From: a virus
DNA length: 32,533 nucleotides
Virus record (IMG/VR): IMGVR_UViG_3300050116_000063
Location: 1-32,533 of that record
Reading direction: 5' to 3' (one strand)
The notes below the pieces were generated by a model that saw only the letters and a program-made list of their open reading frames with translations, did not search any database and was not told the DNA's origin. Made by a program: the position numbers and the translations under genes. This document shows positions 13,869-21,596 of the stretch, one piece after another. The stretch's first letter is position 1. The number at the start of each line of letters is the position of its first letter.

Positions 13869-14980
13869 CGGATTCGGCCGACGAGACGGTGATCGCCGGC
13901 GTGACGCTCATCACCGAAGGGCCGGCCGAGAGCCATTTCGTGAAGGTCGGCGATGGCCCGGCCGCCGCCGAATTTCAACTCTATATCGACGAGACAACCG
14001 TCGACGGCCTGATCGCGGCCGCGGCCAAGTATGCGAACGGCGTCAAAAGCAAAGCGAATCACCGGAGCGGCGTCGAAGATGTTTTCGCGCGGATCACCAA
14101 TTTGGAAAAAGTGAAAGGCGCAGACGGGAAAGCCCAGGCGAAGGGCGATCTTCATCTCTTCAAGAGCTCGCCGCTCTACGCGCGGCTCTTGAATCTTTTG
14201 AAGACGATCCCCGACACGATCGGCTTTTCTGCTTTCTTCGACGGCCCGGTGCAAAGAATCGGCGATCAATTTTTCGCCCGATGCAAAGAGCTTTTTTCAA
14301 TCGATCTTGTCGGCGAGCCCTCGACCAACCCGAGCGGCGTCTTCGAGGTCAAAGTTGACAGCGAACAAAAGGATCAAGGAGCCGGAACACAAATGACACC
14401 CGAAGACATCAAAACCGCCTGCGAAAACGCAATCAAGCCGCACGTCGATAATATCATGTCGCGGATCTCGAAGCTCGAAGCTGGTCACGCCGCGGTCGCA
14501 AAGAGCATGAAGCTCGAGCCCGACGGCAAGCCGCTCGTCGACGGCCAGGGCGCCAGCGCCCCGATCAATCCGACCGACGAGGCTTCGATGTATTCGCGCT
14601 TCTTGGAAAAGGTGATCGCCGATCCCAAGATCAAGGCGATCGTCACGACCGAGCTCCAAGACACCGCGAAGACGCTCGTCGCCCTGGGGCTCGTGCCCGG
14701 CGTCGGGCCTGGATCCTCGATCGAACGCCAGAGCGGCAGCGGCGGCCAACAGAAGGATCCCGAGAAGCTGGAATTTTTGGAAATCGTGGAGCTCGAATTC
14801 TCGAAGAAAGAAAACGAGGGCAAGCCGGATTATCAGATCATCCGCGAGGTCACGATGAAGTATCCCGGCAAGCATCGCGTCGCCCTCGAAAAGCGCGATC
14901 CCGCGACTCAGAAATTCATCGGCCTTGCCAAGCTTCCGAAGCGCACGGTGCCGTACAAGGCGCCGGCGGCCGCGGCCTGA
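13811..14980 (+). CDS. Prohead protease/scaffold fusion
   Basis: A 389-aa protein. Residues 1-185 match the phage capsid protease/scaffold family: IAGVTLITEGPAESH, KANHRSGVEDVFARITNLEK, AKGDLHLFKSSPLYARLLNL, IPDTIGFSAFF, then FARCKELFSIDLVGEPSTNP and SGVF. The last block (ARCxExxSxDLVxEPxxNPSGxF) is diagnostic. His near residue 79 (ANHRSG) and Ser near 141 (IGFSAF) are the likely catalytic pair. The rest (MTPEDIKTACENAI onward) is a helical scaffold with a charged centre and a basic Ala-rich tail. It shapes the prohead and then trims head proteins. An internal start at 14393 may give free scaffold. Confidence 0.85.
   Translation: MPQFNLYFGPERIRFKFAMTDSADETVIAGVTLITEGPAESHFVKVGDGPAAAEFQLYIDETTVDGLIAAAAKYANGVKSKANHRSGVEDVFARITNLEKVKGADGKAQAKGDLHLFKSSPLYARLLNLLKTIPDTIGFSAFFDGPVQRIGDQFFARCKELFSIDLVGEPSTNPSGVFEVKVDSEQKDQGAGTQMTPEDIKTACENAIKPHVDNIMSRISKLEAGHAAVAKSMKLEPDGKPLVDGQGASAPINPTDEASMYSRFLEKVIADPKIKAIVTTELQDTAKTLVALGLVPGVGPGSSIERQSGSGGQQKDPEKLEFLEIVELEFSKKENEGKPDYQIIREVTMKYPGKHRVALEKRDPATQKFIGLAKLPKRTVPYKAPAAAA
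14376..14395 (+). promoter_or_regulatory. Internal ribosome binding site for a nested scaffold protein
   Basis: AAGGAG (14376-14381) precedes an in-frame ATG at 14393 by 11 bases. The ATG falls at the border between the protease and scaffold parts. A real Shine-Dalgarno sequence is rare in this window, so its presence here is notable. Lambda makes Nu3 from an internal start in gene C in the same way. Confidence 0.5.
14393..14980 (+). CDS. Putative nested scaffold protein (Nu3-like internal start)
   Basis: Translation from the internal ATG would give a 195-aa scaffold identical to the C-terminal half of the protease fusion: MTPEDIKTACENAIKPHVDN, a helical segment, a Gly-rich linker near GPGSSIERQSGSGG, and a charged helical end (EKLEFLEIVELEFSKKENEG). 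In lambda the equivalent Nu3 is the major scaffold, made in excess over the protease. This is inferred from the internal Shine-Dalgarno sequence and domain border. Confidence 0.45.
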   Translation: MTPEDIKTACENAIKPHVDNIMSRISKLEAGHAAVAKSMKLEPDGKPLVDGQGASAPINPTDEASMYSRFLEKVIADPKIKAIVTTELQDTAKTLVALGLVPGVGPGSSIERQSGSGGQQKDPEKLEFLEIVELEFSKKENEGKPDYQIIREVTMKYPGKHRVALEKRDPATQKFIGLAKLPKRTVPYKAPAAAA

Positions 14981-15015
14981 TCCTCTTCATCTCGAAACCA
15001 AATTCCCCTGAAAAA

Positions 15016-15035
15016 GGGGAGCTAAAGAGCTCCCC
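15016..15035 (-). terminator. Perfect hairpin between scaffold and decoration genes (terminator-like on minus strand)
   Basis: GGGGAGCT (15016-15023), loop AAAG, AGCTCCCC (15028-15035). Read on the minus strand the stem is followed by TTTTTC, as in an intrinsic terminator. On the plus strand, where all nearby genes lie, it is followed by GAAAAACC and would not terminate. It may instead be an RNA-processing or stabilising stem ahead of the highly expressed head genes. Confidence 0.4.
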
Positions 15036-15042
15036 GAAAAAC

Positions 15043-15055
15043 CGATAACCTCAAC
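15043..15055 (+). promoter_or_regulatory. Shared 13-base leader motif, copy 1
   Basis: CGATAACCTCAAC ends exactly 11 bases before the ATG at 15067. The identical motif ends 11 bases before the capsid ATG (15517-15529). Neither start has a Shine-Dalgarno sequence, so this may be a translation enhancer or transcript start element for abundant virion proteins. Confidence 0.45.
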
Positions 15056-15066
15056 TCGCCTCCGCA

Positions 15067-15477
15067 ATGGCTTCCTTTAACACTTCCGGGCTCCGATTCT
15101 TCGCCGCGTCCGTGCTTACGGCGATCTCCGCCTTTACGCGCGTCACGGTGAGCGCAAGCGGTTTTGTCTCTTGCGCCGGGCCGACCGGAAACAATGACGT
15201 TGGCGTGCTCGATCTCGACATCGGCCCTGGCGAGGTCACGGCGGCCGTGCGGATGCCGACCTGCCCCGGATCCCGCAAATTCATCGCCGATGGCCCTATC
15301 GCCGCTTGGGGCTACGTCTATAAATCTTATTCGGGATACGTCACCGCCCTTGGAAACACGAGCTACACGGCGCTTTCCGCCGTCGCCGTGACCCTCGGCC
15401 TCGCGGCCGCTCCGAGCGGCCAGGTCGTCGCCGCAACGGCGCTCGGATCGGTCTTGGAAGTCGTGCCGATCGTCTGA
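15067..15477 (+). CDS. Head decoration-type protein candidate
   Basis: A 136-aa protein in the place where lambda has gpD, directly before the major capsid gene. The composition is beta-rich and Ala/Val/Gly/Thr-rich. VTAAVRMPTCPGSRKFIADG, then AAWGYVYKSYSGYVTALGNT and a C-terminus GSVLEVVPIV recall DUF2190-like capsid cement proteins, with ALGNTSYTALSAV as the usual late turn. It shares a 13-base leader with the capsid gene at the same distance from the start, which suggests matched high expression. Function is inferred from position and fold impression. Confidence 0.5.
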   Translation: MASFNTSGLRFFAASVLTAISAFTRVTVSASGFVSCAGPTGNNDVGVLDLDIGPGEVTAAVRMPTCPGSRKFIADGPIAAWGYVYKSYSGYVTALGNTSYTALSAVAVTLGLAAAPSGQVVAATALGSVLEVVPIV

Positions 15478-15516
15478 TTTTTTTCCTCAATCAAATCCAT
15501 CTCTCTTTTCGCGATT

Positions 15517-15529
15517 CGATAACCTCAAC
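15517..15529 (+). promoter_or_regulatory. Shared 13-base leader motif, copy 2 (capsid gene)
   Basis: CGATAACCTCAAC again, ending 11 bases before the capsid ATG at 15541. Same sequence and spacing as the copy at 15043-15055. Confidence 0.45.
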
Positions 15530-15540
15530 AATCTTCGACC

Positions 15541-16518
15541 ATGCCCTATCCTGTTGGTGGAGTCATCATTCGTGCGGATCTACGCACGGCGCTTGAGCAG
15601 GGGCTCGATGAGCTCAAATTCTGCATCGGCGAAGAGGTCGCGCCGATCTACGAGAGCGACGCGAAGGCCGGCATCTATCTCTTCCGATCGCTTGAGCAGC
15701 GCGGAGCCGCTCGGATCGATGAGAATCGCCGTGCTCCCGGCACGAGCTATCCCGAGGTTACGAACACGTGGAGTTCGCAGCAATTCGAGACGCTGGATTT
15801 CGGATACAAGACAACCGTCGACGATTCGCTCAAAGCCTACGCGAATCGCTTCCTCGATCTCGAAACCTCGACAGCCCGTATCCTCGACGCCAAGGCGATG
15901 CTCGCCTACGAGGTCCGCGTGCAAAACGCGCTCTATGGCGGCGGCTTTTGCGCCAACTCGGCGGCTGTCACCTATGGCCCCGCCAATCTCGCGACCGTCG
16001 ATTTCGTCGGCGACGTGCAGAACGCTTGCGAGCGCCAGCGCGCACTCGGCACGATCCCGAACACGATCGTCTTGTCTTATCCGCTTTGGAATTTCATCCG
16101 GCGGGCGCCGCTCTTCCAAAACTACGTGCGCGGCAACTTCCCGACCGTGCTCCCGACGATCATCAAGGCCGAGCAAGTCGCCTCGATCTTCGAGGATCAG
16201 GGCATCGAGAAAATCCTGATCGGCGGCGCCTATCAGGACACCGGAGGCGAAGGCCAGCTTTATCTCGGCGCCCCGATCTGGCCCAATTCGCAATTCTTCG
16301 TCGGCAAGATCACCGGCGGCGACTTTCTGGCGGGCGGCGCCATGCGAACAATCGCATGGAGCGAAGACGGCGGCTTCAAGTCGGTCGAAGCCTATCGCGA
16401 CGAAGACAAGCGATCGGACATCCTGCGCGTGCGGCAATCGGTGATCGAGCAAGTGATCGATCAGCGAGCCGGGCAACTCATCAACACCGGCTCAACGGCC
16501 GGATCTGTTCTCACCTGA
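15541..16518 (+). CDS. Major capsid protein, gpE-like
   Basis: A 325-aa protein at the expected place after the decoration gene and before a strong terminator. Features of HK97-fold capsids of the gpE group are LETSTARILDAKAMLAYEVR in the spine-helix region, LSYPLWNFIRRAPLFQNYVR, IIKAEQVASIFEDQGIEKIL, WPNSQFFVGKI and a late strand with RTIAWSEDGG. It has no obvious N-terminal scaffold part; a separate scaffold is encoded at 13811. No Shine-Dalgarno sequence is present despite the gene surely being highly expressed. Many copies assemble around the scaffold to form the head. Confidence 0.85.
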   Translation: MPYPVGGVIIRADLRTALEQGLDELKFCIGEEVAPIYESDAKAGIYLFRSLEQRGAARIDENRRAPGTSYPEVTNTWSSQQFETLDFGYKTTVDDSLKAYANRFLDLETSTARILDAKAMLAYEVRVQNALYGGGFCANSAAVTYGPANLATVDFVGDVQNACERQRALGTIPNTIVLSYPLWNFIRRAPLFQNYVRGNFPTVLPTIIKAEQVASIFEDQGIEKILIGGAYQDTGGEGQLYLGAPIWPNSQFFVGKITGGDFLAGGAMRTIAWSEDGGFKSVEAYRDEDKRSDILRVRQSVIEQVIDQRAGQLINTGSTAGSVLT

Positions 16519-16547
16519 TTTCCTTGGTTGAATAGGTCGGCAGCTTG

Positions 16548-16580
16548 GAGCCCCGCGAGCCTGACGCGGGGCTCTTTTTT
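16548..16580 (+). terminator. Intrinsic terminator after the capsid gene
   Basis: GAGCCCCGCG (16548-16557), 7-base loop, CGCGGGGCTC (16565-16574), then TTTTTT (16575-16580). A perfect 10-bp GC-rich stem with a T-run is a classic rho-independent terminator. It would separate the capsid transcript from the glycosyltransferase and tail genes downstream, allowing lower expression of those. Confidence 0.85.
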
Positions 16581-16605
16581 GCCCGGTTGACGGCACTTTC
16601 CGGGC

Positions 16606-18621
16606 ATGCCTTCACCAATCGATCCCGATGAGATCCTTCGCCGCTTTGAAGAGCGCCAAAAAGCCGGCCTAGAGCCCGAGGATCCCGACAAGGTGATTCA
16701 TTTTCCCGCCGGCGGGGCCGCGGCAGCGGAGGGCCAGGACGGGCAAAAGACGGCCCCTGGCGGCCGTTTCCCGGCAGGCTTCAAGATTTGGGATAATTCG
16801 GGTATTCCGAATTATTTCTCAGGCGGCAAAAAGCCTTGGTTCTCCCTGGCGGCGATCATGGGCAATGAAGAGCATCACATAGAACGATTTATCAGGACTT
16901 TCGAGCCGATTTTCGACGAAATCGTGCTCGTGCGGGCGATAGGCAACCGGGAGCCCGACGCGACCTTCGAGATCGCCGCCTCGATCGCGACGAAGCCGCT
17001 CTTGCTCGCCGAATATCAGAATTTCCCCGGCTTGGACTGGCCGCATGTCGATGACTTCGCCGCGGCCCGGCAACGGGCCTTCGATCTCGCCCAGGGATCG
17101 TTTATCATGTGGGCCGACGCCGACGACGTGATCGACGAGGAAAGCGCCAAAAAGCTACGGAGCGAGGTCGATCTCGGCAACTTCGACGCGCTTTTCATGC
17201 AATATCGCGTGATCGGAGCTCCAAGCCTCGTCCGTGAGCGCGTCTTGCGCAAGGGCTTCGGCCGTTGGGTCAATCCGGTCCATGAAGCCGTCTCGATGCC
17301 GGCGCATTTCAAGCGGGCGATCCGGCTAGACATGGAAATCTTTCACCTTCCTATGCCAAACAAAGCCGGCGTGCCGAAAGGCCCGGAGGGAATTCACCGC
17401 AACTTGCGGATCCTTGAGCACTCGATCGAGCCGGCGGCGCTCAATTATTTTTACCTTCATCGCGACGCAATGCTCGTGAATGAGATCGTGAAGGCGGTCG
17501 ATTGGGCCAAAATGGCGATCGCTTCCCCGAATCTGACGATCGCCGAGAAATATCGCGTGCATTACAATTGCGCGATGATCTTCATCGGCCGCCAGGATTT
17601 CCAGCAGGCCGAAACTTTCGTGATGAACGGCATGCGGCTTTGCCCGGATCGCCGCGAGTGCTTTTGCTGTATGGCGACGATCGCGATCGAGCAAAAACAT
17701 TACGCGCACGCGCTCCATTGGATCCAAATCGCAAAGTGCATCCAAGCGCCGCAACAGCACAACCGGCCAAATTGGTTTTCGGATGATTGGTATGGCTGGC
17801 GCGCGGATCTCACACACTCATTTTGTTTGCGAAAGCTCGGTCTTCCCGAAGAGGCGCGGCTGGTCGAAGATTCCGAGCACGGCGGCCGGCCGATTATCTC
17901 ACTTCTTCACGCAACCCGCGGCCGGCCCCAGGCGGCGCTCGACGCGCGGGATCGTTTCTTTTCAATGGCATTCAAGCCAGGCCTGATCGAGCACATCCTG
18001 GCGATCGACACCGACGACAAGCAATCGCTCGAAGAGCTCGACGGATTCAACGCGGTCTTGGTCGAGCCCGGCGGCGGATGTGTCCGGGCATGGAACGCCG
18101 CGGCCGCCGCGGCCCGCGGCCGCGTCTTTGTGCAAATGTCCGATGATTGGGATCCGCCCTTTCATTGGGATAACTCGATTTTGTTTGAGTTGCGCGAGGC
18201 GATCGAAAAGAAGCGCCCCGGCGTGCTCGCGATCTCCGATGGGATCCGATCGGACAAGCTTCTTTGCATGGCGATTCTCACGCGCGAGCAATATCGCTCC
18301 CAACGGCACGAGATCACCGGCCAGCCCTATCTTTTTTATCCGGATTATCTCGGCGTTTACTCCGATAATGAATTCACGGTGCGCGCCTATGAGAATGGCG
18401 TCGTCACCGAGGCGCGGCATATCGTCTTCAAGCATCAGCATCCGCTCGCGACCGGCGCCCCGCTCGATGAAACCTATCAAGTGCAGAATTCCCCGGAGCG
18501 ATACGAGCACGGCCGCGAGCTCTTCAATCGCCGGAATCCACGATATAAGATCGAGCCGCCTCCGCCGGTGTCCACTACCATTGACGAAGCGATCGCCTCC
18601 GTCCTTGCGAACACAAAATGA
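16606..18621 (+). CDS. Two-domain glycosyltransferase (GT-A fold at both ends, TPR-like middle)
   Basis: A 671-aa protein placed right after the capsid gene. The N-terminal domain begins at about residue 80 (PWFSLAAIMGNEEHHIERFI), the usual GT2 start, and has the metal-binding DxD as MWADADDVID near residue 172. HEAVSMPAHF further on fits the GT2 acceptor side. The centre (about 320-390: YNCAMIFIGRQDFQQAETFV, then CFCCMATIAIEQKHYAHALH) is TPR-like. The C-terminal domain starts near 425 (PIISLLHATRGRP) with a second DxD-type motif MSDDWDPP near 512. It should transfer sugars from nucleotide donors; the acceptor may be a virion protein or a host glycan. The end overlaps the next gene by ATGA. 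GCCCGG/CCGGGC arms sit directly before the ATG. Confidence 0.8.
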   Translation: MPSPIDPDEILRRFEERQKAGLEPEDPDKVIHFPAGGAAAAEGQDGQKTAPGGRFPAGFKIWDNSGIPNYFSGGKKPWFSLAAIMGNEEHHIERFIRTFEPIFDEIVLVRAIGNREPDATFEIAASIATKPLLLAEYQNFPGLDWPHVDDFAAARQRAFDLAQGSFIMWADADDVIDEESAKKLRSEVDLGNFDALFMQYRVIGAPSLVRERVLRKGFGRWVNPVHEAVSMPAHFKRAIRLDMEIFHLPMPNKAGVPKGPEGIHRNLRILEHSIEPAALNYFYLHRDAMLVNEIVKAVDWAKMAIASPNLTIAEKYRVHYNCAMIFIGRQDFQQAETFVMNGMRLCPDRRECFCCMATIAIEQKHYAHALHWIQIAKCIQAPQQHNRPNWFSDDWYGWRADLTHSFCLRKLGLPEEARLVEDSEHGGRPIISLLHATRGRPQAALDARDRFFSMAFKPGLIEHILAIDTDDKQSLEELDGFNAVLVEPGGGCVRAWNAAAAAARGRVFVQMSDDWDPPFHWDNSILFELREAIEKKRPGVLAISDGIRSDKLLCMAILTREQYRSQRHEITGQPYLFYPDYLGVYSDNEFTVRAYENGVVTEARHIVFKHQHPLATGAPLDETYQVQNSPERYEHGRELFNRRNPRYKIEPPPPVSTTIDEAIASVLANTK

Positions 18622-19433
18622 AGATCATCCTCCAATATCATTTGCGGCTCGGCGACATCATCCGGCTTTTCCCTTTGGCGCGGCACCTCGCCGCCCAGGA
18701 CAAAACCAACGAGATCTTCATCGAATGCCTTCCAAAATATGAGTCGATCTTCGGGCTCGTCGATTATGTGAAATGGAAGCATCCCGACGCACCGCTCAAG
18801 GATGCTTCGGGAAAGCCGCTATACGACGCGCTTTATCCACTCCAAATCTGGCCGGCGCGGGCTCAAGCCTACCGGACGAAGCAACCGCCGCTTCGCTTCA
18901 CCGATTTTTTAACGAGCGGCTTTCCTGACGAGTTTCGCGGAATTCAGAAGGCAATCACCTTCACGAAATTGCCGCCGATCGAGCATGTGCTCGCCAAATA
19001 CAAGCTCCCGGCCGCCTACTCACTCGCCTGTCCGGCCGGCTTTTGCGAGAACATCCGCGGCGATTACGGCCTCTCGCGGCCGATCGATTTCTATATTTTT
19101 GAAAATTGGTGGATCCATTCGATCAAGCCGCGCGGCGCCCTTTATTACCTGTCGCCGCTTTCCTCGGGAATGAATCGGCAATTTGTGCATGTTACCGATC
19201 TCTCGGATCTCGCGACCCTGATTCAGCATGCCCTCGATTTTGCGACGATTCTCTCGGCGCCGGCCGTGATCGCCTCGGCGCGCTTCGAGAAAAAGCCGCT
19301 TCGCGAAAAGTGGCATTACGTTTCCCCGATCGATCCGATCTCTCGGGCCTTGGATGACATCGGCGCCAAAGAGCAAGTGCGATGGGAAGTTGAGCTCAAC
19401 GCTGCGACTCCCCGTATCGTGCCGCAAAAGTAG
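18618..19433 (+). CDS. GT9-like sugar-enzyme candidate, paralogue A
   Basis: A 271-aa protein starting MKIILQYHLRLGDIIRLFPL, where LRLGDII is the Gly-Asp loop of GT9/heptosyltransferase-type proteins. It continues with IFIECLPKYESIF and VDYVKWKHPDAPL, which match IFLECFEAHKKL and AIKWKNPHHP in the protein at 20246; the two are paralogues. A second domain starts near AYSLACPAGF, ending with a helix-rich part. Catalytic residues cannot be assigned. It overlaps the two-domain glycosyltransferase by four bases, so both are made together, probably acting on one glycan. Confidence 0.55.
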   Translation: MKIILQYHLRLGDIIRLFPLARHLAAQDKTNEIFIECLPKYESIFGLVDYVKWKHPDAPLKDASGKPLYDALYPLQIWPARAQAYRTKQPPLRFTDFLTSGFPDEFRGIQKAITFTKLPPIEHVLAKYKLPAAYSLACPAGFCENIRGDYGLSRPIDFYIFENWWIHSIKPRGALYYLSPLSSGMNRQFVHVTDLSDLATLIQHALDFATILSAPAVIASARFEKKPLREKWHYVSPIDPISRALDDIGAKEQVRWEVELNAATPRIVPQK

Positions 19434-19775
19434 ATGGCCGACAACAATCCAACGCTTCGCGCCACAATCGCCCGGCAGGCGGCCGGCATTTTCGGTTTCC
19501 AATTCACATCGACCTTCGAGATCAGCGGCCGCATACCCTCCACTAATGCGATGCTGACGGAGCTCTCCGAATCCGACAAGCTTGAGATCGCCGGCACCGA
19601 TGTGATCCGTGCTCAATCGGTCATGGTTTTGGCGGCCGACTTGCTCGGCGTGAACATCAAGTCGCTGATCGGCTCGACTGTCGTTCTCGACGGGGATCCG
19701 GCATGGCAACTCAAGAATTTCCGGATCTCTCCCGACGGCGCTATTTACACGTTTCTTTTGCTCGATGCTCAATAG
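19434..19775 (+). CDS. Head-tail connector or completion protein candidate
   Basis: A 113-aa protein starting at once after the preceding stop. Beta-rich, with TVVLDGDPAWQLKNFRISPD and GAIYTFLLLDAQ at the end, a pattern seen in small head-completion proteins (a late FxIxxx...G strand pair). Its position after the capsid and before tail genes fits the head-tail joining slot. No diagnostic motif was seen. Confidence 0.45.
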   Translation: MADNNPTLRATIARQAAGIFGFQFTSTFEISGRIPSTNAMLTELSESDKLEIAGTDVIRAQSVMVLAADLLGVNIKSLIGSTVVLDGDPAWQLKNFRISPDGAIYTFLLLDAQ

Positions 19776-19778
19776 CCC

Positions 19779-20249
19779 ATGCCAACAGCCCCGGCAAATT
19801 TCGACGATCCGCGCTATCTGACGGAGCTCGCATTCAAGAACATCCTTCAAAAGCTTTGGGGATCTCAGAATGTTTACATCACCGGCGACACGACGCAGCA
19901 TATTCACCCCTGCATTACCGTGCGCGCTCTTCAAGCGAAAGAGCAACTCGCGCCGGGCACCGGGATCTTCCGGCTTCGCGTCCAACTCGACTTAAAGCAA
20001 AAGATCGACAACCAAACAGCCGAGGTTTCCGAGCAAAGTTTTCGGGCAATGCGGCAATGCTTCTATCGAAACGACACCGATCCGCGGCCGATGGTCGATC
20101 TCGCAAACCGGCTCTCGGCGGCCGTCGCCCCGCCTTACACCGTTTCCGGCATCGTGCCGAGTGACGAGCCGGCGCCCGGAGTAGAGGCCGACGTGCGTGT
20201 GATGACGCGATCGCTCGCCTTTGACGTGTTCGCAACCGCTAACCGATGA
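19779..20249 (+). CDS. Minor tail/tail-completion protein candidate
   Basis: A 156-aa protein. LTELAFKNILQKLWGSQNVY begins it, then strands (ITVRALQAKEQL, FRLRVQLDLKQK) and a helical segment (SEQSFRAMRQCF) followed by the closing strands DVRVMTRSLAFDVFA. The layout of N-terminal helix then beta sandwich is that of tail terminator proteins such as gpU. The end overlaps the next gene by 4 bases (20246-20249). Confidence 0.45.
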   Translation: MPTAPANFDDPRYLTELAFKNILQKLWGSQNVYITGDTTQHIHPCITVRALQAKEQLAPGTGIFRLRVQLDLKQKIDNQTAEVSEQSFRAMRQCFYRNDTDPRPMVDLANRLSAAVAPPYTVSGIVPSDEPAPGVEADVRVMTRSLAFDVFATANR

Positions 20250-21136
20250 AGCACGTCATCAAGAGGCACGCCGGCGATCTTCAAGCCTTCCGGTCACTGG
20301 CTGTCGCACAAGCGGCCGCGGCCGCGGATCCGAAGGCCGAGATCTTCCTCGAATGCTTCGAGGCGCACAAGAAGCTCGTGGCCCTGGCGCCGGCGATCAA
20401 GTGGAAGAATCCGCATCATCCCTATGCCGTGAGCGAGCGGGCTAAAACGCTCGACTCTGAGGGCAAGCAAGTTTCCGGCCGCCCTGGCGGGAAGCTCTAC
20501 GACGAGGTGATCGACCTCGATCCGGATACTCCGCTTGAAACCGAATTTCTCAAATCGGGCCTGCCTTGGTGGAAATTCATCTCGGCGAAGGTGAAAGCCC
20601 AAAGCGAATTCGGATCCAGGCTCAAACCCGCGAATTTTCCCGAGATCATCGATCCGCCATGCCCCTATGCGGCGCCGCCGCAAAATTACGTCGTCTTGGC
20701 GCCGCTTTCCCGCTTTGCCAATCCGAGGGTTTTGAATGTGAACGGCCTCCATGAATTCGCCAAGGCGCAATTCCCAGGAGCGACGATCTATTACATTTCT
20801 GAGGACAATGTTTTTTTGGGCGAAGGCCGCAACCTGCTCCACTATGAGGATTTCGTTTGGCTCGCGTGGATCCTCAAGGCGGCGACGGCCGTTTTTGCGG
20901 TCAACGGCCTCGTCTCGGCCCTTGCTCAAAGCACGATCAAGGGCAAACGGCTTGTCCGAAAATACTGCCATATTCAAACGGTCAAAGCCGGCGACGCCGG
21001 CCGCGACAGCTTCTTGAAGTATTGCGCGATGATGGAAACGGAGCTCGATCGCGACGCCGGCGAGCCCGCATGCGCCATCGCGACGGCCTTGTTGGATCGC
21101 ACGATCAAGACCGAAAGAGGCTTTCAGCCGGATTGA
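20246..21136 (+). CDS. GT9-like sugar-enzyme candidate, paralogue B
   Basis: A 296-aa protein related to the one at 18618: MKHVIKRHAGDLQAFRSLAV keeps the Gly-Asp at the same place, followed by EIFLECFEAHKKLVALAPAI and KWKNPHHP. YVVLAPLSRFANPRVLNVNG begins the second domain, with ATIYYISEDNVF and later WILKAATAVFAVNGLVSALA, the helix-loop typical of the donor-binding side in GT-B folds (xxxxVxxNGxxxxxA). The gene lies between two tail genes and overlaps the first, so it shares their transcript. A role in virion or receptor glycosylation is inference. Confidence 0.55.
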   Translation: MKHVIKRHAGDLQAFRSLAVAQAAAAADPKAEIFLECFEAHKKLVALAPAIKWKNPHHPYAVSERAKTLDSEGKQVSGRPGGKLYDEVIDLDPDTPLETEFLKSGLPWWKFISAKVKAQSEFGSRLKPANFPEIIDPPCPYAAPPQNYVVLAPLSRFANPRVLNVNGLHEFAKAQFPGATIYYISEDNVFLGEGRNLLHYEDFVWLAWILKAATAVFAVNGLVSALAQSTIKGKRLVRKYCHIQTVKAGDAGRDSFLKYCAMMETELDRDAGEPACAIATALLDRTIKTERGFQPD

Positions 21137-21152
21137 CACGCAATCTTAAGTC

Positions 21153-21551
21153 ATGGCAGCGACGACAATCGGCGTGACCGGTACTCAATTCGGGATCCCG
21201 AATCCGGAGGTCGGCGTCATCATCTCGACGATCGATCGCGCGAGCCAGCGACAGAAAAAGGAAGTGATGGGCAATGCCGGCGACATCCTGGCGGTCGGTT
21301 ACTACGCGCCGAAGGCCGTTTACTCGATCGCCGGCGCCCTGCTTTTCCCAACCGGCTTTGCGAGCGGGCTTTCCGGGCTCGCGCTTTCGGCGTATCCCGG
21401 CGGCGTCGTCTCTCTCGCCAACGTGCAAAACGATGCGAGCACGACCGGCGGCCATGTCTATTGCGAGGAATTCACGACGCGCGAGGTCAACGACGACTTT
21501 ATGAAGTTTACCGGCACCCTGGCGCAATTCCCCTCCATCACTTCGCCCTGA
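21153..21551 (+). CDS. Tail tube-like virion protein candidate
   Basis: A 132-aa beta-rich protein: GVIISTIDRASQRQKKEVMG, then GDILAVGYYAPKAVYSIAGA and a C-terminus with CEEFTTREVNDDFMKFTGTL. The shape, with a central KAVYSIxGxL strand and a late E-F-x-x-REVND, is like small tail tube or tube-initiator proteins. Placement before the chaperone pair supports this. No homologue was recognised with certainty. Confidence 0.45.
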   Translation: MAATTIGVTGTQFGIPNPEVGVIISTIDRASQRQKKEVMGNAGDILAVGYYAPKAVYSIAGALLFPTGFASGLSGLALSAYPGGVVSLANVQNDASTTGGHVYCEEFTTREVNDDFMKFTGTLAQFPSITSP

Positions 21552-21596
21552 TCCTCATCGTAGTTGAACAAGCGGCCGCGGCCGCCCAAAATCCAA

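Noticed and set aside
13334-16535. Long frames antisense or out of frame to the protease and capsid genes (13334-14269 minus, 15580-16476 minus, 15768-16535 plus)
   Set aside because: Arg-rich, low-quality sequence overlapping well-supported head genes.
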